The position numbers and the translations under genes are program-made. Shown here in pieces: positions 7,639 to 16,098 of a DNA stretch of 27,314 nt. Position 1 is the first letter of the stretch; each line of letters begins with the position of its first letter. Source of the stretch: Ilumatobacteraceae bacterium (lineage in GTDB: Bacteria; Actinomycetota; Acidimicrobiia; Acidimicrobiales; Ilumatobacteraceae); NCBI GenBank assembly GCA_023263465.1, contig JALQWV010000106.1:1-27314 (forward strand), given 5' to 3'. The notes below the pieces were generated by a model that was given only the letters and a program-made list of their open reading frames with translations, ran no database searches and was not told the DNA's origin.

Positions 7639-8913
7639 ATGGCCATCGTTGGTGCTCGCGAGGTCTTGTCCGAATCCGACAAGCAGGCGATCCAAAAGCG
7701 TACGCTACGTGTACTCGTTTTTGGTCAAGTGGCTGGTTCTGCCGCTTTGTCAGCAGCGGTAACCGTTGGTGCTTTCGTTATTCAGGACATGCTGGGTCAA
7801 AAGACGCCATGGGGAGGTATTGCTTCTGCAACGGTGACCGTTGGTACAGCCTTCATGGCTCAGGTGCTTTCTCGCTTGATGTTGCGGCAAGGTCGGCGTC
7901 GCGGTTTGATGCTCGGATACGCCCTGGCTTTGATCGGCGGTTTGATTGCTGGTTGTGGCGTTGAATTGCAATTGCTTCCAGTTTTTCTTTTCGGTTTATT
8001 CCTGTTTGGAAATGGGCAATCTGCGAATTTACTTTCGCGATATGCCGCCACCGATTTAGCTGAAGCAAACCAACGAGGTGCGGCAATGAGTCGGATTCTG
8101 TTTGCGTCAACCTTTGGTGCCGTTCTCGGACCAGTGTTAATCAAGCCGGCAGAGCATCTAGGCCAAGATCTCTTTGGATGGAATATCTACACGGGTCCTT
8201 GGGTTTTTTCTGGATTGTTTTTTATCACTTCATTTGTGAATGTTTCCTTACGTCTGAAGCCAGATCCACTTATTCTCAGTGGAGGAACCCTCTCACAGCG
8301 CTCAATTGCAACTCAGACAGGTTCCGATAAGCGTCCAAGCGTCACGAAGTTTTTGATTTCATCACCGAGAACCAGGCTGGCGTTTTATGGAATAGTCGTC
8401 GCTCACGTAACCATGGTTGCGGTCATGACCATGACCCCCGTCCATTTGCGAGAACATGGGCATGAAACGGTAAGTGCGTACATTATTTCCCTTCACATTG
8501 CTGGCATGTATGCCTTTAGTCCACTTGTTGGCAGGTTTAGCGACGCGAAGGGAAGATTGAACACGTTGCTTATTGGGTGTTTGGTGCTGATCACCAGCAC
8601 GGTGATGTCGGCTGTGGCTGGTAGCAATCCCGCCATTTTCTTTCCGTCGTTATGGTTGCTAGGTATTGGTTGGAGTTTTGGTTTGATTGGTGCATCAAGT
8701 TTGCTCATTGATTCGGTACCAATTGATCAGCGCGTTCGTGTACAAGGAGCTGCAGATGTAGCCATGAGTTTGTTCGGTGGTTTGGCAGGATTTTCCAGTG
8801 GCTTCATTCGCAGATCTATCGGGTTTCCGTGGTTGTCACTTCTTGGCACCATCATCGTGTTGGCCTTGATTGCAGTTTTATTATTGAACATTGTTCGAAC
8901 GCAGCAGGAGTAG
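7639..8913 (+). CDS. Major facilitator superfamily (MFS) transporter
   Basis: Integral membrane transporter of about 424 residues with around twelve hydrophobic helices arranged as two halves. The loop between helices 2 and 3 (RLMLRQGRRRG) and its repeat in the second half (GRFSDAKGR) are the MFS cytoplasmic loop motif. The central loop around residues 205-240 is hydrophilic. The substrate cannot be told; such proteins are often drug or metabolite exporters. The ATG at 7639, 19 bases after the tRNA, is preferred over TTG 7633; no good ribosome binding site is visible, so the start is uncertain. It ends 2 bases before the oxidase gene, whose ribosome binding site lies inside this gene, so the two are probably co-transcribed. 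Confidence 0.85.
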   Translation: MAIVGAREVLSESDKQAIQKRTLRVLVFGQVAGSAALSAAVTVGAFVIQDMLGQKTPWGGIASATVTVGTAFMAQVLSRLMLRQGRRRGLMLGYALALIGGLIAGCGVELQLLPVFLFGLFLFGNGQSANLLSRYAATDLAEANQRGAAMSRILFASTFGAVLGPVLIKPAEHLGQDLFGWNIYTGPWVFSGLFFITSFVNVSLRLKPDPLILSGGTLSQRSIATQTGSDKRPSVTKFLISSPRTRLAFYGIVVAHVTMVAVMTMTPVHLREHGHETVSAYIISLHIAGMYAFSPLVGRFSDAKGRLNTLLIGCLVLITSTVMSAVAGSNPAIFFPSLWLLGIGWSFGLIGASSLLIDSVPIDQRVRVQGAADVAMSLFGGLAGFSSGFIRRSIGFPWLSLLGTIIVLALIAVLLLNIVRTQQE

Positions 8914-8915
8914 GT

Positions 8916-10208
8916 ATGCCGGTATGGAGAAATTGGGCTGGAAATCAACAGTCGCGTCCCTCGGTTATTGAACGACCAAATTCGGAATCGCAAGTTGCTG
9001 AAGTGGTAATGCGAGCTGCAAGTAATAAGCAGCGGGTAAAGGTCGTTGGATCCGGCCATAGCTTTACGGGAATCGCAGTTCCCGATGAGGTGATGATCGA
9101 TCTGTCGAATATGAATCAAGTGATTGAGGTAGATGAGGAGCACGGCTTAGTCAGTGTGCAGGCAGGAATTGTACTGAGCGATCTCAATGCATTTTTGGAA
9201 ACCAGATGTTTATCGATGCCGAATCTTGGTGATGTCACGTATCAAACTATCGCTGGAGCAGTGTCAACATCGACGCATGGAACTGGGCTGTGCAGGACTG
9301 GTCTTGCAGCACAGATCGAATCATTTCGATTGGTCACGGCATCGGGTGAAATCATCGTGTGTAGTAGACAGCAACATGAAGATGTCTTTCATCATGGACG
9401 AGTTTCGCTCGGTGCTCTTGGCGTCATCACGGAACTGACTCTTCGAGTCATTCCAGCGTTCAACCTTCGCGCGGTTGAGCAGCCAATGCGTATTGACCAT
9501 GTGCTTGACAATTATTCACGCCTCATTGAAGAACATGATTTTTTTGAGTTCTATTGGGTTCCACATACGAATTGGGCGCTGACAAAGGCGAATAATCTCA
9601 GTTCTGATCCGGTTGATTCACCTGGCAGATTTCGAACCTGGTTTAACAAGATGTTTCTCGAAAACTATGCATTTGGTGTGTTGTGCCGCATCGGCCGTTT
9701 GTTCCCACAGTTGATTCCAAGGTTGGCTACCGTTCTTCCGTCGACTGGACGTGTTGAATATGTGAATATCAGTCATCGAATATTTAGCAGCAAGCGTTTG
9801 GTCAAGTTTTACGAGATGGAGTACTCCATTGCGTTGGAATCGTTGGTGCCGGCATTGCGAGAAGTGATGAAGATGGTCGACGACCGTGGATATCGAATCA
9901 GTTTTCCAGTTGAAGTTCGATGCACGGGGAGTGACGACATTCCTCTGTCCACATCAACTGGAAGACGCAGTGCATATATCGCCGTTCACATGTTCAAAGG
10001 TTCCTCCTACACCGAGTATTTCTCGGATGTTGAAGCCATTTTGCGAAAGTTTGAGGGACGACCGCACTGGGGAAAGATTCATAATCTCCATGCGAGCGAG
10101 ATTTCTATCCTGTATCCTGAATTTCAGCGTTTTATTGAAGTTCGGAACCAACTCGATCCCGAGGGTGTGTTCACAAACGACTATTTGCGTCGTGTGTTGG
10201 GTCGCTAG
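8916..10208 (+). CDS. FAD-linked sugar-1,4-lactone oxidase (D-arabinono/L-gulono-lactone oxidase family)
   Basis: Oxidase of 430 residues with an N-terminal PCMH-type FAD-binding domain (about 10-180) and a C-terminal ALO domain. VVGSGHSFTGIAVPDE at about 43-58 holds the His (48) that carries FAD covalently in family members; STSTHGTG follows at about 120. The C-terminal HWGKIHNLHA and LDPEGVFTNDYL are hallmarks of aldono-lactone oxidases. The ATG at 8916 is set by AGGAG 5 bases upstream; the frame continues upstream but inside the MFS gene. The substrate could be L-gulono-1,4-lactone, D-arabinono-1,4-lactone or a related polyol or lactone. In actinobacteria such enzymes are often annotated generically, so the exact substrate stays open. 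Confidence 0.9.
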   Translation: MPVWRNWAGNQQSRPSVIERPNSESQVAEVVMRAASNKQRVKVVGSGHSFTGIAVPDEVMIDLSNMNQVIEVDEEHGLVSVQAGIVLSDLNAFLETRCLSMPNLGDVTYQTIAGAVSTSTHGTGLCRTGLAAQIESFRLVTASGEIIVCSRQQHEDVFHHGRVSLGALGVITELTLRVIPAFNLRAVEQPMRIDHVLDNYSRLIEEHDFFEFYWVPHTNWALTKANNLSSDPVDSPGRFRTWFNKMFLENYAFGVLCRIGRLFPQLIPRLATVLPSTGRVEYVNISHRIFSSKRLVKFYEMEYSIALESLVPALREVMKMVDDRGYRISFPVEVRCTGSDDIPLSTSTGRRSAYIAVHMFKGSSYTEYFSDVEAILRKFEGRPHWGKIHNLHASEISILYPEFQRFIEVRNQLDPEGVFTNDYLRRVLGR

Positions 10209-10270
10209 CCCTGCACAACCACAGGAACATACCTGAGGACCCCCAACACCTACAGATCGAGGATATTCTC

Positions 10271-11458
10271 ATGACGAAGACATGGTCAGAACTTGGCGTG
10301 CCCAAGAACATTATTTCAGGATTGCTTGCTAGGGGAATAGATGCTCCTTTCCCAGTGCAGGAAGCAACGTTGCCAGATGCACTCGCTGGGAATGATATAT
10401 GTGGGAAAGCACCGACGGGTTCAGGAAAAACACTTGCATTTGGCATTGCCATCGCTACAAAGGTGACCAAGAGCCGCCCAGGTCGTCCAACCGGGTTAGT
10501 TCTCGTTCCAACGCGAGAACTTGCAGCACAAGTTGCAAAAGAAATTTCGCTGTTATGCGGAGGGAGTGACATACGTGTTTCTGCTGTGTATGGAGGCGCA
10601 GGTTACGGTCCACAGGTAAAGGCCGCTCGTGCTTCCAGCATTGTGGTTGCAACTCCAGGAAGATTGGAAGATCTCATCAAGCGTCGCGATCTTGACCTCG
10701 GGGCTGTAGCAGTAGCAGTGATTGACGAGGCAGACCGTATGGCCGATATGGGTTTCATGCCAGCCGTAAAGCGCATTATGCGATCGGTCACTACTAACCG
10801 TCAAACATTGTTATTCTCGGCAACTCTTGATGGTGATATTGATTTGCTGATTCGTGAGTTTCAGCAGTCTCCCAAGCGCCATGCTGTCGCCACTGCAGAG
10901 AACGCTGGTGAAATTGACCATCTGTTTTGGAACGTTTCGCGCGATAACCGAACCAAGATTCTGGTTGAAATCGCCACGCAGTATGAGCGAGCAATTGTGT
11001 TTTGTCGAACAAAGCATGGTTCTGATCGACTAGCGGGAAATCTAGAGGCTATGGGTATCAACACCTGTGTGATCCACGGTAACCGAAGCCAAGCTCAGCG
11101 TGAAAAAGCTTTAGAGCAGTTTCGTCGAGGAAAGGCGACCGTAATGGTCGCAACTGATGTGGCAGCTCGGGGCATCCACATTGATGCCGTTCCAGTCGTT
11201 GTTCACTTCGACATGCCAGAGGATCCGAAAGATTATATTCATCGTTCTGGACGCACAGGACGTGCGGGGATGAAGGGCACCGTCATCTCCCTGATTGATA
11301 AATCAATGCGCCGATCGACAACGTCGCTATGTCGCGGTATGAAATTTGACGTCATTTTCGATGAACCAAATTTTGATCTCAGTGAGCCAGCAAAGCCAGT
11401 TCGCCCAGGAGAAATTGGGGCTGTTGTTGCGACGCTGTTAAAAGTTGAATCGGATTAA
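10271..11458 (+). CDS. DEAD-box ATP-dependent RNA helicase
   Basis: RNA helicase of 395 residues with only the two RecA-like core domains and a short C-terminal tail. Visible motifs are the Q motif region (5-30, TWSELGVP then FPVQEATLP), motif I APTGSGKT (47-54), PTRELA, TPGR, motif II DEAD (152-155), SAT (LLFSATLDG), and in the second domain VIHGNRSQAQRE, TDVAARGIHID and HRSGRTGRAG. The ATG has GAGGA 7 bases upstream. The stop codon overlaps the stop of the convergent molybdenum-hydroxylase gene. Role is probably RNA remodelling, ribosome assembly or cold adaptation; which RNA is acted on is unknown. Confidence 0.95.
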   Translation: MTKTWSELGVPKNIISGLLARGIDAPFPVQEATLPDALAGNDICGKAPTGSGKTLAFGIAIATKVTKSRPGRPTGLVLVPTRELAAQVAKEISLLCGGSDIRVSAVYGGAGYGPQVKAARASSIVVATPGRLEDLIKRRDLDLGAVAVAVIDEADRMADMGFMPAVKRIMRSVTTNRQTLLFSATLDGDIDLLIREFQQSPKRHAVATAENAGEIDHLFWNVSRDNRTKILVEIATQYERAIVFCRTKHGSDRLAGNLEAMGINTCVIHGNRSQAQREKALEQFRRGKATVMVATDVAARGIHIDAVPVVVHFDMPEDPKDYIHRSGRTGRAGMKGTVISLIDKSMRRSTTSLCRGMKFDVIFDEPNFDLSEPAKPVRPGEIGAVVATLLKVESD

Positions 11459-13725
11459 AGACAGATATCTTGCGGGCGCACTGGGATGCGCTCAATGGCT
11501 TTACCGGTTGCGTTTCTAATGGCGGCAACGATTGCAGGAGTTACCGAAATACAGGGTGGTTCGCCAATGCCCTTTGCTCCAAGAGGGGCCTGAGGTTCGT
11601 ATTCCTCAATCATCACTGCTACGACATCGGGTGCATCAAGTGCGGTCGGCAGCAAGTAGTCAGTGAAACTTGGGTTCCGGACTTTGCCATCCTTCATGAC
11701 GATTTCTTCCATGACCGCAAGACCAAGACCTTGAGCAATTCCGCCCTCTAATTGTCCGATTGCTGAGAGTGGATTTAACACTCTTCCCACATCCTGAGCC
11801 GTTGCGATCTGTACGACCTTCACCAATCCAAGATCTGGGTCGACATCAACAACTGCTCTGTGTGCCACAAAAGCAAAAGCGGTATGGCAGTTGCCCTGGC
11901 CGTGTTCGTCAAGCTCGTCTGTCTTTCGATGATGGTGTTCAAATGTTTCGCTGATTTCAATTCCGTCAGACGCATCAGCCACCGAGATGCGAAATGTTCC
12001 CATTTGATCGACTACATCGGTGCCTTCGATAACGAGACGCAGAGGGTCAATGTTATGAATCTTTCCGACATGATGAAACAAGCGCTCGCGAACAAGACGA
12101 CATGCACCATCAACAGCTCCACCACTCATCCATGTTTGACGGGAGGCTGATGTGGATCCTGCGGATCCAATTTCGGTATCAATAGGTTCGATGAGGACGT
12201 CATCTACGCCAAGAACGCTTCGTGCAATCTGTGGGGCAAGTGTGACAAATCCCTGACCTACCTCCGAAGTTGCAAACTTGAGTGAAGCAACTCCGTCCTT
12301 GAGAGTGCAACGTGCAGTGGCGAAATCGTCAAAACCTTCGCTGTACATGAGGTTTTTCATAGATACGCCCCAACCAATTCCACGTACGATGTTTGATTGC
12401 GACGATGTGAGGCCGCTCCCTCCAGGAAGTTCAAGTTCATCGGCATTCACGTCCAAACTTGGAGGCAAAGGAATTGCATCAGTCTCGGTAATGCATCTCG
12501 CAACCGGTGCCACGCTTTCCATGATCTGACCAGTGATGAGCGGATCTCCTGTAGCCATTGCGTTGATGAGCCGAATCTCGACTGGAGATTTTCCAACAGC
12601 AGCAGCAATCTTGTCCATTTGCGATTCATGTGCGAAACACGCTTGTACAACTCCAAAGCCTCGCATTGCACCACACGGAGGATTATTGGTTCGAACCGCA
12701 TATCCGTCTACCGTTGCGTTATCGCACTTGTAGGGTCCTTGAGTGTGGGTTATGCCGTTGATGAGGACAGCCGGAGAGGTGCTGGTGTATGCGCCGCCAT
12801 CAAACACAAAGCGAGCATCTATTTTGATGATCTTTCCATTCAAGTCCGCGTGATGACGCATAAAGATGGATGCTGGATGACGGTGAACATGGCCAAAGAA
12901 GCTTTCTTCACGGCTGTATTGCATCTTGATAGGGCGGCCAGTTTTGAGCGCTAGCAAACAGCAATGGACCTGCAAGCTAATGTCTTCGCGAGCTCCAAAC
13001 GCACCGCCAACACCACCAAGCGTGAGTCGTACCTTTTCAGCAGGTAGGCCGAGGCACGCGGAAATCTGTGACAGATCCTCGTGTAGCCACTGCGTTGCCA
13101 CGTGAAGGTGCACACCAAGTCCATCTGGATCTGGAATCGCAAGCGCTGCCTCTAGTCCCAAAAATGCTTGGTCTTGCATGCCGATCACATATTCGCCCTC
13201 AACGACAACGGCTCCAGTTGCTGCTTGGTCTCCGCGAATAATGCGCTGATGACGAATGACGTTGCCATCTGGGTGAATGGGGTCATGAGAGCCAGAAATA
13301 GCGTCTTCAGGATTGGTCAACGGTTTGAGTACTTCGTACGCCACTTTGATGAGCGCAAGTGCGCGCCTGCAGGTTTCAGGGTGGTCTGCCGCTACGGCTG
13401 CAACTGGCTCGCCCATATAGCGAACGAATTCATGCGCAAAGACTGGTTGATCGCTGCTGATTAGGCCATACGTGAGTTTGCCGGGAACGTCGCTTGCGGT
13501 GATGACGCATTTGACCCCAGAAAGTGCGAGAGCAGCAGATGTGTCAATGGAAACAATCCGCGCATAGGGGTGAGGAGAGCGCAATGTGGCACCCCACAGC
13601 ATGTTCTCAGCATGCATGTCCGAGGTGAATTCAAAACTCCCTTGAACTTTCTGGGCGCCATCTGGACGTAACGCATTCGTTCCGAGGACGTCCCTCGATT
13701 TAGTAACAGTTGAAGATGGTGCCAT
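11455..13725 (-). CDS. Molybdopterin-binding subunit of a xanthine-dehydrogenase-family hydroxylase
   Basis: Catalytic large subunit of 756 residues, with an aldehyde oxidase/xanthine dehydrogenase a/b hammerhead domain first (about 20-130) and then the Mo-cofactor domains. GGVGGAFGAREDISLQ carries the Glu equivalent to the substrate-orienting residue of purine hydroxylases. CGAMRGFGVVQACF carries the matching Arg, and GSTSASRQTW is a cofactor loop. KGIGEPP near the C-terminus carries the catalytic Glu (722). All active-site residues expected for hydroxylating a purine-like ring are present. It starts 2 bases after the iron-sulfur subunit gene and ends the operon, with its stop overlapping the helicase stop. 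Substrate is unproven; purine, nicotinate or other N-heterocycles are possible. Confidence 0.92.
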   Translation of the reverse strand: MAPSSTVTKSRDVLGTNALRPDGAQKVQGSFEFTSDMHAENMLWGATLRSPHPYARIVSIDTSAALALSGVKCVITASDVPGKLTYGLISSDQPVFAHEFVRYMGEPVAAVAADHPETCRRALALIKVAYEVLKPLTNPEDAISGSHDPIHPDGNVIRHQRIIRGDQAATGAVVVEGEYVIGMQDQAFLGLEAALAIPDPDGLGVHLHVATQWLHEDLSQISACLGLPAEKVRLTLGGVGGAFGAREDISLQVHCCLLALKTGRPIKMQYSREESFFGHVHRHPASIFMRHHADLNGKIIKIDARFVFDGGAYTSTSPAVLINGITHTQGPYKCDNATVDGYAVRTNNPPCGAMRGFGVVQACFAHESQMDKIAAAVGKSPVEIRLINAMATGDPLITGQIMESVAPVARCITETDAIPLPPSLDVNADELELPGGSGLTSSQSNIVRGIGWGVSMKNLMYSEGFDDFATARCTLKDGVASLKFATSEVGQGFVTLAPQIARSVLGVDDVLIEPIDTEIGSAGSTSASRQTWMSGGAVDGACRLVRERLFHHVGKIHNIDPLRLVIEGTDVVDQMGTFRISVADASDGIEISETFEHHHRKTDELDEHGQGNCHTAFAFVAHRAVVDVDPDLGLVKVVQIATAQDVGRVLNPLSAIGQLEGGIAQGLGLAVMEEIVMKDGKVRNPSFTDYLLPTALDAPDVVAVMIEEYEPQAPLGAKGIGEPPCISVTPAIVAAIRNATGKAIERIPVRPQDICL

Positions 13726-13727
13726 GG

Positions 13728-14213
13728 CTATTTCTCAGAATTTCTTGATCGTATGGTCGCTTCCACAGCCGCAAAAACGCGACCGTAGCCTGTACATCTG
13801 CAGATGTTTCCAGAAATTGCTTCCTTGACTTCCAACTCAGTCGGATTGGGATTCTTTTCCAGAAGGTGGTGAACTGCAACAATCAAACCGGGGGTGCAGA
13901 ATCCGCACTGCACCGCACCCTCATTAACAAAGTTTTGCTGAACATCGGTAAGCGTTGTTTCAGTGGTGATTCCTTCAACGGTAACGATCTCGCTATGGAT
14001 AGCCGTTGCGGCCATTACTAAACACGAACATACTGCAGCGTCGTCCATCAGAACGGTACAACTACCGCATTCTCCCTGTTCGCATGCACCTTTAGTTCCT
14101 GGCAGGCCAAGCCGTTCACGGAGTACATAAAGCAGGCTCTCACCAATCCATGAGTCTTGCACTTGGTGTGTCCGTCCATTTACGCGAAGTGAGTAGAACT
14201 CATTTGTACTCAT
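13728..14213 (-). CDS. [2Fe-2S] iron-sulfur subunit of the molybdenum hydroxylase
   Basis: Electron-transfer subunit of 161 residues. The N-terminal plant-ferredoxin-like domain has CEQGECGSC plus a further Cys, binding one [2Fe-2S] cluster. The C-terminal four-helix domain has CGFCTPG and CRCTGY, binding the second. These are the usual CoxS/XdhC-type patterns. The start ATG overlaps the FAD-subunit stop as ATGA and has AAAGG about 7 bases upstream. It would pass electrons from the Mo centre of the 756-residue subunit to FAD. Confidence 0.95.
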   Translation of the reverse strand: MSTNEFYSLRVNGRTHQVQDSWIGESLLYVLRERLGLPGTKGACEQGECGSCTVLMDDAAVCSCLVMAATAIHSEIVTVEGITTETTLTDVQQNFVNEGAVQCGFCTPGLIVAVHHLLEKNPNPTELEVKEAISGNICRCTGYGRVFAAVEATIRSRNSEK

Positions 14214-15055
14214 TGATATGCCTTTCTCAACATGCGCGAAGCCAGAACAGAAATCGCATGGCGACGGTACTGCGCAGTGCTGCGATGATCGTCAATCGGT
14301 GACGATTCGTCTGCTGCCCGTCTTCCGAACTCATGTGCAATATCGAGAGAAATCGATTGGCCCGCGGTGAGGTCTTGTGACGACTTAAGCCATGCCTCGG
14401 CTTCTCGACACCTGATAATGGTTGGACCAACGGAGCCAAGTGCTAATCGCACATCGGCATGTTTATGGTCTGCAACCAAGCACGCTGAGGCCACTGAAAT
14501 AACCATCGCATTACGCACACCTACCTTTGAATATCCCTGCCAGCCTTGAACGATGGGAAAATCTATTGCTGTGATGATTTCGTCATGTTGACGAACATTG
14601 CGCTTCACACCAGTCATGAAATCATGGATCGAGACAACTCGTTGTGAATCGAGCGTGCTGAGATGAATCATTGCATCGAGTGCAAACATCACTGGGAGTG
14701 TGTCACCAGCGGGGGAGCATGTGCCGAGATTGCCGCCGAGTGAGCCTGTAGCCCTAATCTGAGGAGATCCCACTGTGCGTGAGGCCTGAGCCAAGGCAGG
14801 AATGGCCGAAAGTACTGGTTCGCCTTCAAGAACTGAATAGGGAACACCTGAACCAATGGACATGATCCCAGGTGAATCTTGACGAATTGTGCGAAGAGAC
14901 TGAACATCTCGAAGACTCACCATTGTCGTCGGCTTGACATGATTGAAATTGATCTCAACCATAAGGTCAGTACCACCCTGAATGAGACGTGCATCTGCAT
15001 GTTCGCGCAGAGCCGCAAGAGCAGTTGACAATTCTTTAGCAACGATCACGGTCAT
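14210..15055 (-). CDS. FAD-binding subunit of the molybdenum hydroxylase
   Basis: Flavin subunit of 281 residues (CoxM/XdhB-like). It shows the FAD-binding motif LIQGGTDLMVEI near residue 25-36 and GSLGGNLGTCSPAGD about 80 residues later, then the CO-dehydrogenase-flavoprotein C-terminal domain. The ATG at 15055 (MTVIVAKELS) is preferred: it lies 2 bases after the LLM gene stop and gives the normal N-terminus. An upstream ATG in frame at 15130 would lie inside the LLM gene and add an unlikely Cys/Trp-rich extension. It is the only FAD subunit in the operon although two Mo catalytic subunits are encoded. Confidence 0.93.
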   Translation of the reverse strand: MTVIVAKELSTALAALREHADARLIQGGTDLMVEINFNHVKPTTMVSLRDVQSLRTIRQDSPGIMSIGSGVPYSVLEGEPVLSAIPALAQASRTVGSPQIRATGSLGGNLGTCSPAGDTLPVMFALDAMIHLSTLDSQRVVSIHDFMTGVKRNVRQHDEIITAIDFPIVQGWQGYSKVGVRNAMVISVASACLVADHKHADVRLALGSVGPTIIRCREAEAWLKSSQDLTAGQSISLDIAHEFGRRAADESSPIDDHRSTAQYRRHAISVLASRMLRKAYQ

Positions 15056-15057
15056 TT

Positions 15058-16098
15058 CTAATTGCCATCCCAATCCGCGAAGGCATCGATCATTGCATGG
15101 ACATCTCCAAGTGGGTACAAAATTGGGCACGTAGCTCCATTGTTCACATAGTGACGCACCTGCTCGCGAGCCTCCGCGGGAGTTCCACTTGCGGTGAGCA
15201 TTTGCACAATTTCATCAGGTACCAATTTTGACGCAGCAGCAACCTGTTCGTGAGTGGCAGGCCATGTAAGAACTTCTCCTACCTTGTCAAGCAACGTCTG
15301 GGGAACTCCAGATGCTTTCATGATGTGCGGTTGCTGGCCGAGATACTGAGTGACCATTTCACGGGCCATGTCCAATGCAGTCTGACGATCTTCGTGGACA
15401 CTACACACCACGAGTTGGGGTCGATCAATATCTTCTATCTTTCGTCCAGCCTTATTTGCTCCGTTTTGCAGCGCCTCCAAGGCTTGTTTGTTGTAGTCGG
15501 GAGAGACTAAATAATTCAATACAACACCATCGGCTATCTCACCCGTGAGTTCCATCATTTGCATGCCGGTCGCGCCGACATAAATAGGAACATCCTTCGC
15601 ACGACGCTCCTGATACACGTAGTCAAGTTCGATGCCATCAAAGTGCACGAATTCGCCATTGAAAGTGACGGTCTCATTATGTAGGAGCGCCCGTACAGCT
15701 GTGACGATCTCGCGCATTGCGCGAAGCGGCTTCGCTCGCGATATGCCAACCTTTTGAGCCAAGGGATCCCACCAGGCACCAATGCCTAAAATAACTCGGC
15801 CAGGTGCGAGGTCGTCAAGAGTCGAAAACGTGGCAGCTAGTCGAGCTGGATTGCGACTCCAGCAGTCAACAACACCCGATCCAACTTTGATGGTGTTGGT
15901 AACGGAAGCAAATGCCGCCATGGGAACCGTTGCCTCGCGCACCAGTCTGCTCTCTGCCTGCCACACGGCTTCAAATCCCTTTGACTCTGCATACTGTGCA
16001 AACGCCATTCCTTCACGGATTGGGTGTGCGTCCTGAAGGTAAATCGCCATTCGGGCTTTGCCGGTCTGTGGATTGATCGCTGCTGCGGGAATGCTCAT
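15058..16098 (-). CDS. LLM-class (luciferase-like) flavin/F420-dependent oxidoreductase
   Basis: TIM-barrel oxidoreductase of 346 residues. It resembles the methylenetetrahydromethanopterin-reductase (Mer)-like branch: ARMAIYLQDAHPIREGMAFAQ opens the barrel, then VGSGVVDCWSRNPA, LDDLAPGRVILGIGAW and VPIYVGATG. These positions are typical of F420- or FMN-dependent members. The ATG overlaps the SsnA-like stop as ATGA and has AAAGG 8 bases upstream. It sits between the amidohydrolase and the hydroxylase subunits, so it likely reduces or oxygenates an intermediate of the same pathway. The cofactor (F420 or FMN) is inferred, and the substrate is unknown. Confidence 0.85.
   Translation of the reverse strand: MSIPAAAINPQTGKARMAIYLQDAHPIREGMAFAQYAESKGFEAVWQAESRLVREATVPMAAFASVTNTIKVGSGVVDCWSRNPARLAATFSTLDDLAPGRVILGIGAWWDPLAQKVGISRAKPLRAMREIVTAVRALLHNETVTFNGEFVHFDGIELDYVYQERRAKDVPIYVGATGMQMMELTGEIADGVVLNYLVSPDYNKQALEALQNGANKAGRKIEDIDRPQLVVCSVHEDRQTALDMAREMVTQYLGQQPHIMKASGVPQTLLDKVGEVLTWPATHEQVAAASKLVPDEIVQMLTASGTPAEAREQVRHYVNNGATCPILYPLGDVHAMIDAFADWDGN

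Noticed and set aside
15056..15130. N-terminal extension of the FAD subunit starting at 15130
   Set aside because: It overlaps the LLM gene, adds a Cys/Trp-rich stretch unlike the family, and a fitting ATG at 15055 lies just after the LLM stop.
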